This document shows positions 43,597-53,700 of a stretch of DNA of 64,000 nucleotides, in pieces. The notes beneath the pieces are model-generated. The model did not search any database, was not told where the DNA came from, and saw only the letters and a program-made list of their open reading frames with translations. How positions within the stretch are numbered: position 1 is the first letter of the stretch; each line of letters opens with the position of its first letter. The DNA is from Cydia pomonella (Eukaryota > Arthropoda > Insecta > Lepidoptera > Tortricidae), in assembly GCF_033807575.1 (NCBI RefSeq), contig NC_084721.1:124001-188000 (forward strand), given 5' to 3'. Made by a program: the position numbers and the translations under genes.

Positions 43597-44384
43597 GGTG
43601 CGAAGAGGACGGAATAATAGGAGTGCTCCGCGTGAAGCCTGTTCATTTTGTATTCTAAAGTTGCAAGTCGCAAGTAAATACCGTGGTAAAAACAGAGCTT
43701 AGGACCTTTTAATAATCGATTTAGTGTGAAGTCGACATTAAAGTAAAAAGATAAAGATTGCACAGACATTAAAAGAGACTAATGTCCCTTTTCTTTTGAA
43801 GACAAGCGAGTAATCCGGCATGCGCAGACGCTCGAGATTTGCGATTTTTAACGCAATTAACTTGAACTTATCTCCCATGGTGTTATATTTAACGCCTGCA
43901 GTAATAACTTTATAAAATACCGCCGTCATATTTCTCCGTGGATAACCGCAGCGTAATTCTCGTGCGAGCCACATACCAGGAAATCTTTAATAGGTACGTC
44001 AGGCGCTTCCACGGCGGAACAAAGTGGTGGTGGTAATTACTGGCTTGAAGATGCTGCTTATATTGATTGCTTAAGGTATTGTTTATACTGCAGTACCTTA
44101 AATGAGTCGAAATTATTTTATTGTTCCACGTGTCTTATAAACGGATGGAGTGCGGTCACGGTTGTAATTCCAAGAAGTGTAGGTATTCAACTAATATACA
44201 TGGCATGATGCAACATTGCTTGTAGAATGACAAAATGAATATCCGAATTTGTGATTCGTAAAGTAAAATTATTATTTTTTATTTAATTATAACTAAAGCT
44301 ACCTACTTGTTTCAACTAATAAGTACTTCCGTATGATTACAATTAATCATGTCAAAGGTGCTAATCTCAAAATCCGTGTTGAAT
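43597..44384. other. Unannotated stretch
   Basis: No elements recognised. Overlapping 60- and 78-codon minus frames are unsupported. Confidence 0.3.
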
Positions 44385-44482
44385 GGTCTTTAATTGTTGA
44401 GCCATTTAGGGTTCAAGCTTATTTGGTTGTGTAATACTTACGGTATTAGCTTGAACCCTATATGGCTAAACTATTGAAGACC
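44385..44482. repeat. 98-bp foldback with AGGGTTCAAGCT arms
   Basis: GGTCTTTAATTGTTGAGCCA and TTTAGGGTTCAAGCTTA pair with TTAGCTTGAACCCTATATGG and CTAAACTATTGAAGACC. The stem is about 38 bp with scattered mismatches. It may be a small MITE or a structured RNA. Confidence 0.6.
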
Positions 44483-45404
44483 GTCACCGTACCTACTTTA
44501 CTCCGATGCTGCATTTATTCCCTGGTAACAAAGCGACTTCAAATGTCAGGAGTATTATGAGCCTCGAAATTCAGGCTTGTATTTGGCAAGACCTCGGCTG
44601 TCGATAAAAAGGCCAGCTATTAAGCACAGCACCACGTAACCGCTACAGGCCAAGCTAATGTTTTTCGACAAGCTCCAAACCGCAGCTTTTTGCCGACCGC
44701 TGCGAAGGGAGGTAATGTGTTTCGCCTAGCGACGCGTAATGGCGGGCGTTTATGAGCGAGCCGGCTTTTATGACGCACTTCACTTGTATTCACAAAAACT
44801 TTGCATTCAAGAAAGATATCATGACAATTATAAACTGAGCTAAAAGTTTGTTATAATTCCGCGCGCATTGGAGCTGATTACACTGGTCCATTGGTTACTG
44901 AAAATGATTGAAAATCAATATGAATATCCTGATGAACCCCTGGGTTGATGCTCTGGCAATGCCCACTAACCACTAACAAAGCAACGCGTATTGGCATTTA
45001 ACCTTTTCGCTGAACCTCACTGCGGCAGCGCAGGGGCTGTATTCGAGGCGTCTTAATGACTGCTTGTTTTATTGCTGGTTTAGCAAGGCGCGCATGTTAC
45101 AGGTATAGTTTGTTAAAGTTTGGTATTCGGAGTTCATCCAGTGCTGTTGCTGTTTTGTGTAATAAAACATTGAGAAACCTGTGTTTCCCAATTCGCACAG
45201 GGTTAGTATTGGATTGTACAACTAGAAGAAGAGGCATTGTGATGATGATTCAAATTCAATAAAAAATATAATTTATAAGCTTTGAGACATTCAAATACAA
45301 ACAAAAATGGCATGACAATTTAAACAATACTTATTTTTACCTATTTGTTTATTTTAACAAATACTCATGACGGAAATCAATTCAACTTAACCGGTCCGCA
45401 GACA
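44483..45404. other. Unannotated stretch
   Basis: No elements recognised. A 68-codon plus frame at 45056-45262 has no domain. Confidence 0.3.
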
Positions 45405-45778
45405 ATTTTTTTTATTTTTTTATACTACGTCGGTGGCAAACAAGCATACGGCCTGCCTGATGGTAAGCAGTATCCGTAGCCTATGTACGCCTGCAACTCC
45501 AGAGGAGTTACATGCGCGTTGCCGACCCTAACCCCCTCCCACCTTCGTTGAGCTCTGGCAACCTTACTCACCGGCAGGAACACAACACTATGAGTAGGGT
45601 CTAGTGTTATTTGGCTGCGATTTTCTGTAAGGTGGAGGTACTTCCCCAGTCGGGCTCTGCTCTAGATCTGGAATGACATCCGCTGTGCTGTGCCCTACCA
45701 CACAGAGCGAGATGACATTCACAATGCCCATACCTCTCTTGTGGACGTAGTTTAAGGACATACCCGGATCCGAAAATA
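45405..45778 (-). mobile_element. LINE tail, GTCGGTGGCAAACAAGC family, longest copy
   Basis: The poly(T) start (TTTTTTTTATTTTTTTATAC) is followed by ACGTCGGTGGCAAACAAGCA and the full set of family words, including the ACTTCCCCAGTCGGGCTCTG block missing from 23364-23695. It ends at GTTTAAGGACATACCCGG. The long minus-strand frame through here (45588-46073) continues into unique DNA and is not a gene. Confidence 0.65.
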
Positions 45779-46809
45779 TGATCCCTGCATGTTTAAAAAC
45801 CTGCTTATTTGAACGGTGGGTTAAAATTTCTTTTGGTTCAGATATTTTGCGGACTTTTGTCGTGATTAATTTGACAGCGAAATGTTTAAAGAGTCCATAG
45901 TTTGTAATAAAGCTCCATGTTCGGCGGGAGCTGCGGTAAGCCGCGCCGCGCCGGCTCATTCCATTCCTTACAGAAAGCAGGCGAGTCCAACAGAAAAACA
46001 GTGATATTATGATATCCAGATCTGTAAAACTGTACTGAATAAATACAGTACTCGTCTGAGGCTGAAGACGCATGGAAAATGGCCAGCCCAGGAAGAGATC
46101 TACCCATTAACAAATCTGTACTGTATTTATTCTATGTATCTTTCATTTTGACATGCAGGACTCCGATATAGACGACTATTCTATAAGTAGTAGACATCTA
46201 GGCGCCATCCTACCTTTTATTTCTTGTAGTTGTGAAACGTCCAACATGATGGCAGCGCTCCGTAAAAAAGTTGAGCTATTCAGATTCAGGCGTGGTCTTA
46301 CCAATGCATGATTTGTTGTGAAAACATTAAGACCGTTGAGCAACTGTGTAAATGCAAATATAAAGTAGTTGACTGGTAACATTTTACAATGGACGTCTCT
46401 ATTTTCAACTGGACGAATTAGAACACTTTACTTAACATTACCGGTTCCCCTGAGAGTTCGACTCGTTTTTGCTCGGCCATCGTATCAACACCAGGTTTTT
46501 GTCGCAATAATGGCCGTGATCAAAATGCGGCGATTTAGCGGTTTCGTCGGCACTTGTGGTCGCCGCTTTTTCCTGATCAATTTGAGTTAAAACTATAAGT
46601 AATAACAATATGGCGGCCATTACGCGTTGAGACGGAGAGCCGCCACCGCAGATATGCATAAAAACTGCTGATACCACCGCAACTTTATATCGTATGATTC
46701 CCAGTAACTTGGATCTTTTTACTACCTATAGATTGTTATTTCTGAAGTAAACTTACGTACTCTATAGACGATCTTGCTATCATCAAAGTGGCACGCATGT
46801 TTGCCACCG
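45779..46809. other. Unannotated stretch with small palindrome
   Basis: GTACTGAATAAATACAGTAC (46030-46049) is palindromic. The nearby CTGTACTGTATTTATTC at 46119-46135 carries part of it again. No gene was recognised. Confidence 0.3.
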
Positions 46810-47095
46810 AGCAAGAGTGATAAATAAGTTTTTTTTGTCCAAATTTTTGATACAAGCTTTTATCGCCGACTGTAATTTTTTATCAACAGGCAACTAATAC
46901 TCATCGAGACAATTCTAACAAACCCAAACACAACTATGTTGCGTTGTTTCATCAAAGAGTTCATATGGCCACCTCCTTTGCCCATCAACGGATCAGCTCG
47001 ACGGTACTATAATCTCACCAAACTTACATGTGTATGTGAAGTTTCAGTGCAATAGAATAATCTGGAGTGGGTCTAATTTCGCTTGTAAATTTTGA
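46810..47095 (-). repeat. Dispersed repeat, GCGATAAAAGCTTGTATC family, copy 1
   Basis: On the minus strand, GTAAGTTTGGTGAGATTATA, then TCGAGCTGATCCGTTGATGG, AAAGGAGGTGGCC, and ACAGTCGGCGATAAAAGCTT followed by GTATCAAAAATTTGGAC. The same words in the same order occur on the + strand at 63155-63345. The family is unknown to me. It has no clear terminal repeats and no frame. Confidence 0.6.
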
Positions 47096-48239
47096 CCCGA
47101 AAAACATATTACAAACATTGTAAATTAAAGAAAAGCATGCGTAAAAACAATAAATTCTCTATTAAGGTCGCTTCAGCGATCACTTCGCGCCAGCTGGATG
47201 AGCGATTGAGACGATACTTCTGTTGAATCACGAACTGCTAAGGTGGCGGCCACATTACTGGATTCTTTCTCACATTCACGGCATTTAGACGGCCGCTATC
47301 GCGGCTTAGATTTATTTCATATCCTTTAAAACTAATTTAGCAACCGACCGGAAAAGTGTGGACGAAGGCCTGCTTACTAAACTAACCATTTAAAGTATCT
47401 CGTAGTTTATTAAAAGTATGTTTATTTTATAGACTGTGTTTACATCGGCGCGGAGGAGTTCTCTTAGAACAAACTTTGATAAGTTTTATACGCATCTGTT
47501 TGCTGAACGGTAAATATCGAAATTAAAAATCTGTCCCAGTCTTTGTTACTATGGCATTATTGGAGTTAATAAGATGGAAAACTTATTCGGATTTCATAAC
47601 TGCTGTTGACCAGTTTTTAATACTTTTGATACGGTTAGTTCTAAAAAGAGGTTTATCTAAAACAAAATATAGCAAGAACCTAAAACCTTAAAGGACCATA
47701 TGACGAGTCGATGTAATGCAAAACAGAAAGATCATAGGACTTTGAATATTTCAGTAAATGAAAAAGAAGTGGTGCCCAAACAGTTTAGTGCGATTTAAAA
47801 ACATTGAAAACCAAGCTTTATAGACTAGTAAAGCTCTACTACAGTACCTAGGCATTTTTACAACCCCATACAAACTCAGAATACTTGTTGCATTCCAGCA
47901 GGTGGTTTATGTTTTTCTGCAATCTTAACAGTGCAAGACTAGCCATAGTTTACTGGAACTTATGTCTTCATAGAGACTGGCTTGAAACCGGGAAGTTGTT
48001 AAAATAAACTTCAAAATAGCACCGTCAAACTGCCCGTTCAGATATTTTTGAGCACTTCCACCTCTTTGATATCCCTAACTGATGGAAACTGGAAGAACGA
48101 AATGGGACTATGTAAACCGTCAGTAAATACCTAGAACTGTTATTTTGGTTAAACATACACATATACCTATTTGACAATGATTTCACAATGCTATTTTAGG
48201 GCAATAAAAGCGTCCATTATCTTTATTGATAACTTTAAT
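47096..48239. other. Unannotated stretch
   Basis: No elements recognised. Confidence 0.3.
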
Positions 48240-48480
48240 TTATTTACTATATTGCATATTATTATATTATTAATACTTAAAATTTACACATACAAACCGC
48301 TCCCCGCCGTCCCCGGTGCAAAGGCGCCCATGATGCTCGCAGCATTTCCACGCTGAATTACCATGCCAGCCTTTGCACTAGGAACGACTCGGAGCGGGGA
48401 CCCTCCCCTTTTTGCCTGAGACGACGGCCTAGTTCGCGTGTAAAACGTTTTGCGTCCGCTCCCCAGCAACCCGCCGTTTC
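48240..48480 (-). pseudogene. Possible LINE coding remnant
   Basis: The minus-strand frame 48469-48284 reads a short GGSPLRVVPSAKAGMVIQRG block followed by NAASIMGAF, in GC-rich sequence next to an AT-rich TTATTATATTATTAATACTT segment that looks like a minus-strand LINE 3' end. The NAASxxG motif resembles C-terminal ends of some lepidopteran retroelement proteins. I cannot place the family with confidence. Confidence 0.3.
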
Positions 48481-50269
48481 TACAGCGAAACTAAATCTTT
48501 ATTTGTATATTCTATGTATGATACCTATGTATGATTATTTAAATGCGTTGTAGTTGTATTTTATCCAGGTTGTCTCTCGCTCTTTAGTATTAAGTAGTAT
48601 GAGTATAGGTACCGTCAATAAATGTAATTATAGGTACATCTTTAATAGAATAATGATCGTTATCGTTTCAACCTGCTCTTTAATTTGATCTACCAATTCT
48701 AATTATAAATATTCATGGCAGGCAGACCGCGAGCGTAGTGCCGCAATCAATTATGTCATTGCTAATTTTATGCGGGATTTCCAAATGAGCTTCGCGAACG
48801 GACCTGAACGATTGCAGAAAACGATAGGCTTTGTATCAACAATGAAATATACTTGCGCATAATTTTAAATAGCTTTGATGACGGATTAAATGCTATCCCT
48901 GAATAAATGCTTAAACCAGTTGCGGGAGTCCATACTGAACGTCGCGCTAGATGTATGGAGTCGCCGGCGAGAACGCAGCTCATGCTAGCAGGTCAGTTTC
49001 AGCTTGTCTAATTATTTTTACAATTTGTCTGCAATACTAATAACCACTGCTCATGCCGTAATTAACCATTCTCGTGACGGAAGAACGGGATCTCCTGCCA
49101 CAGGTAAAACTTTGTAAAATTTAACCAGTATTTTTTAACAATACTTTTTTATTTATTAGGTACGCCGCTGTTCCTGACGCTCGTACTTTGATAAATGTAG
49201 GCATGAGAGACAGAAGGGGTTATTCCCACGCATTACTTATTGCCCTGCCCACAGAGGTGAACTATAAACGGAGCACTCGTATGAGGAACCGTTTTCATCG
49301 TCATTACCTGTTACATCCCCTTGCAGAACTTGAGCTTGTCTTCGAGTACGCACTTGTCGCAATCATGAGCTAATCTCATCTAGAAGCGATTCACAATCAT
49401 TCCAACATCGTCTACCTCAAGTCCACAACCAAAAAGCTATATACATTTGAAATATTTACGTATAAAAACAGCTCTTCGCGACCATTGCGATTAAATGTAT
49501 GTATGTGTGTTTAAATGTCTGCGCCTCACGGAAGTTTTGTTATTAAAATGAAACATCAGGCGCCATGGTGGCTACCGTTCCCACGTTGCACAACTTGCAC
49601 AAGCCACCGACAGCCATCGCAACCCGCTGGTATCTGGTATGCACAAACCCGATCGATGGTATCTCCGTGACACTAATCTTGATACGCGCGCATTCAACTA
49701 ATAGTATTAATACCGGCAGTTTTTATGAGCTGAGGATATCGGGCAGGATCTTGATCGAGCTCAATTTATAGACCGCCTAATACGAGGCAAGGATTAATAC
49801 GACTTTTAAACCAGTTTTGGGAGACATTCAGATTTGTAGAATATAGCCGATTTGATTCTCAATACTTGGGGCCAGTATTTGGAAATTAATTACGATATGT
49901 ATGAATATTTGTTACCTAATACTGCACATTTTTTTAATTGTTATATATTTGTATTATGTACTTAGCAGTAGGGTAGGGTACAAGATATGCAAGTTGAAGG
50001 TTCTCGTTATGGAGCTCCCGTTGAAGCTGCTCATTATGGAGTGAAACATATCGAGCAATCTTCGACTTGAAATGCGTGAGTGACCTAGGCTCGGCGGGTA
50101 AGAAGGCCCAGCATTCAAAAATAGCCGTTGCACTTATTTATTATGTCTGTGTCTCACGGAAGATTTGTTATTTTATTAAAAAATATATTAATGAATAAAT
50201 AGCGATGTCATCACAATCTTAAAGCTTACTCGTTAAAAATATAAATAAAAGAGAATGTTGCTATTCAAA
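48481..50269. other. Unannotated stretch left of the LTR element
   Basis: No genes recognised. A diverged direct repeat, TCTGCGCCTCACGGAAGTTT (49517) and TCTGTGTCTCACGGAAGATT (50145), followed by TGTTATT, is spaced about 628 bp and may bound a lost or unrecognised insertion. Confidence 0.35.
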
Positions 50270-50273
50270 CGCT
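50270..50273 (+). repeat. Target site duplication of LTR element, left
   Basis: CGCT, repeated at 54997-55000 immediately after the 3' LTR. Four bp is usual for Ty3/Gypsy-type integration. Confidence 0.85.
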
Positions 50274-50670
50274 TATAGCAAACCGCGTAGATGACACCAA
50301 CGGTCAAACGTCTACCGCGTTCAAATTACCCGCGCGCGCCTCTCGCGGACAACTCCCGGCGCGCTACACGGAGTAGAGCGAAAGCCATCTATCTCACTCT
50401 AACGTTAGGAGTAGTAATGTCGTCCCGCTCCCGCGCAACAGCATGGCGGCGGGTTCTGTCTTGTCGGTCGACACACTCTATCGCGCTCTCGATAAACTTG
50501 TTAAAATAATTAATGTAAAACTGTAGATTAACTGATTATTGGGCTTAAATCTCTAAATTGTGTGTAAAGTAACCTGTGAGTGTACGGATTGTTGTGTTAG
50601 TGGTCAAATAGACTGATTCTAAACCTACACGTCTCTGTTATTTCATCAATCCCTGAGAAACCCTCTCATA
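50274..50670 (+). repeat. 5' long terminal repeat
   Basis: 397 bp from TATAGCAAACCGCG to CCCTCTCATA, with short TAT...ATA terminal inversion instead of the usual TG...CA. It is identical by eye to 54600-54996 at a constant offset of 4326. It contains TTGTTAAAATAATTAATGTA but no confident TATA box or poly(A) signal. A 72-codon frame inside each LTR is present twice only because the LTR is. Confidence 0.92.
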
Positions 50671-50672
50671 TA

Positions 50673-50688
50673 TGGCGCATCCAACGTG
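50673..50688 (+). other. Primer-binding-site-like sequence
   Basis: TGGCGCATCCAACGTG begins 2 bp after the 5' LTR. It resembles a tRNA-Lys-type primer site (TGGCGC followed by CCAACGTG) but with two extra bases, AT, between the halves. Either another tRNA is used or the site is mutated. Position and TGG start fit a PBS; the tRNA assignment is inference. Confidence 0.55.
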
Positions 50689-50751
50689 AAATAATAACTA
50701 GTTCGTTCGAAAGTGTAGTTGAAAGTACATTTCTTTAGTGAGTGTGTCGAT

Positions 50752-53700
50752 ATGCCGCCGAAAACGAAAAAAGCGGCTAGTACAGAGCCCAGCACCGACG
50801 ACAAGCAAAATGGCGGTGTTGGTGAGATCTGCGAAGAAAGCGCGGTGACTACGGCAATGGCCGATATGACTATGTTTTCGACTCAAAACGTGCAAAACAT
50901 CATAGAGACGCTACAGCGATCGCAGACCGAAGCTCTGAAAGAATTATTACAATCAGTATCGTCACGTACTACGTCGTGTACAGCTCAAGGTCAAGGAACG
51001 TTAACGGGCTGCAAGACTACGTTCTCTGGTCAGCCGCAGGAGTCAGTGGAAGCATTTATTGACGCAGTAGACGCCTACAGTGAATGCGCACAGGTTTCTG
51101 ATACAAATGTCCTGCGCGGTCTGGCATACCTTCTAAAAGAAAACGCGGCGACTTGGTGGCAGGGCGTGAAGCAGCAAATTACGTCATGGCAGCAGGCTAA
51201 AGAGAACCTTATAAGTGCCTACGGCGATCGCCGCCCGCCCCATCGCATATACATAGAAATATTTTCATCGCCACAGCAAACGGAAAACACGGACGTGTTT
51301 GTGGCGCGAATACGTTCCCTTTTCGCGCGGCTTCCCGAGGGAGATATTTCCGAAAAGGCGCAACTCGACATGACTTATGGACTCCTGAGCAGCAGGATAA
51401 GGAAGAGGCTACGGAGGGAGGACGTCGCAAGCTTTAAAGAGCTACTCCGCCGTGCACGAAGCGTGGAGGATTCCTTCGACGAGGGGGAGAGGAAACAAAC
51501 ACCGCCGCAGGCTGCAAACCGCGCGGTGACCTCGAACCAACGCGCGCCTCCTGCTTCGACAACCACGGCGTGTACGGGTACATCGCACGCCAGCGGCGCG
51601 CCAGCCGCGACCGCGCCGCAATCGTCCGCGCTCGCGCAACCGCGCACGCCGCCGACGCCGACTCAACCGGCGGTCGCGCAAGGTCCCGGCACCGGTATCA
51701 CCACCACCGTCGCTGACGCGTCTGTGAAGAAGCAGCGACCCGTTTGTGCGTACTGCCGAAGGTTCGGACACTCCAAAGACCAGTGCCGTAAGCTTATGAA
51801 CTCAGGTGAGTCCACGTCTAATAATAACACTGCAAATAGTGCAAATGTGCGACCTATAAGTGAAACAAGTGATATTAGCTTTTATAGTGTCGATTTCAAC
51901 TCGTGCAATGTCGATTCTAAAAATAGAACACAAAATACCTATTTTTCTATGGGTGACACATGCAGCAATTTGAGCCTTATTCCGCATAGTAATAAAGTCG
52001 AAAATGGCACTACTCATCATTGTTATGAATACGATGTACCTCGTAGTAATATGATTCCTGCATGTACCACCACAGCTACTACAGGCGAGAAATGTTTGCA
52101 TTCTTTTGTACCTAAAGCCGTTAAAAATATTACGTGTGCTACCAATTCTTTGCAAACGACTAACCCTCATTCATGTAACGAACAATTTCGCTGCCGCGGA
52201 CCGCTTAGTTCTATTACAGTTCCGACGTGTTCTAGTAATTATTCAGTAATTTCAAGCGAAGACGCGCGAAAATGTTCGATGACGGATAGTCGTGAACAAA
52301 ACGAGCTTTATTTAACAAACGGTCGTAACTCAATTTTGTGCGTAAATAATAATAATCGTCCCTGTAATAATAATGAATACTCACCGTTTGCGTCAAAGTG
52401 TATTAACCCTTCAAATAGCGGGGATGTTACGGAAGTAGACACGTTTTTTGGCGCGGACTGTGGTAAGATTTCCGACGATGAGTTGATATACCTGTATATG
52501 ACTTACGTTGATGGGGATTGCGAGACGGTGGGTCGAACGACAAGACCGATTTTTAATATAGAGATTTTAGGCGTGAAGGGCACTGGTTTGGTAGACACGG
52601 GTGCAAAGCGGTGCGTCGCGGGCCACACGCTCTATGCTATACTCTTGCGTCGAAACCACCTGCTCCGCACGATAACGCGCAACATTAAGCTGGCCGATGG
52701 GGTGTCGCGTGCGATGGAAGTACTAGTTACCATATTAGAAGTGCGATTAGAACAGGAAATTGTTAAGATTCCATTCCTAATTTTCCCTTACGCGACTAAC
52801 AATGAAACGTTGCTAGGCATTGATTTTCTTACTGCTGCTGGGGTAGATATTGATTTCCTCGAGTTAGTATGGTGTTTCAGTAGGAACCGCACGGTTCAGT
52901 ATAAACTATGTTTCGAGCCTACTTCGCCCAGTGTAACCTGTGCTACCACAAACGTTCTTCGGGATGACGAGGGAAGTCATCTTACACCAGCTGAGCGTCA
53001 GGCGCTTGCTGGCGTCCTTACTAGGCACGCACACGTCTTCACACCAGGGGGAGCTCCAACCCCTTATGCTGAGCATCGGATAGAAACAGGTGAGCACCCT
53101 CCTATAGCAGTACAGAACGTGGTAGCCGACACGCTGAGTAGACCAGTCTGCTCCGGAGACTCTCGTGAGGACTGCGGAGTCTGCTCGGTTGTGGTTGACC
53201 TACCAACGAAAAACCCAGCAGAGTTGAGGCGCGAACAGCTCGCTGACCCCGAAGTGGAGAGGATTGTCAAAGAAGTCGAGGGTTCTAACGAGGTGGCATC
53301 TCGGCGATGGACGGAGCGCGGCTACTTGATGGAACAAGGGGTACTATACAGGTACAACCCCGATTCAGATAGCGAGACTCCACAGCTCGTTATACCCATT
53401 AGTCTCAGAGCAGAGATTCTGAAGGAGTGCCACGACTCGCCGGTAGCCGGACACCCTGGCGTCGATCGTACGTACCAGAAGATTGCCCAGCTGTACTACT
53501 TTACAGGTATGCGGAGAATAATCACTGATTATGTCAAAGCCTGCATACACTGTCAACGCTACAAAGCCATAAATACCAAGCCTCCAGGTCTTCTGCAAAC
53601 ACCGCTCATGAACCAGCGCAATGAAGTGCTGGCCATGGATTTATTCGGTCCATTGCCACTAGGAGACCAGGGGGAGAGGTGGATTTTCCTTGTCGAGGAC

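Noticed and set aside
45588..46073. 161-codon minus-strand protein
   Set aside because: Half of it is the 3' tail of a LINE and the rest unique AT-rich DNA; no domain or start context.
50291..50509. 72-codon frame present in both LTRs as a small gene
   Set aside because: It occurs twice only because the LTRs are identical. It lacks domains, is Arg/Ser-rich from CpG-rich sequence, and overlaps the stop of the real frame in the 3' copy.
50719..50751. Start of the polyprotein at 50719
   Set aside because: The first codon there is TTG. The first ATG is at 50752 and gives a conventional Gag-like MPPKTKK start.
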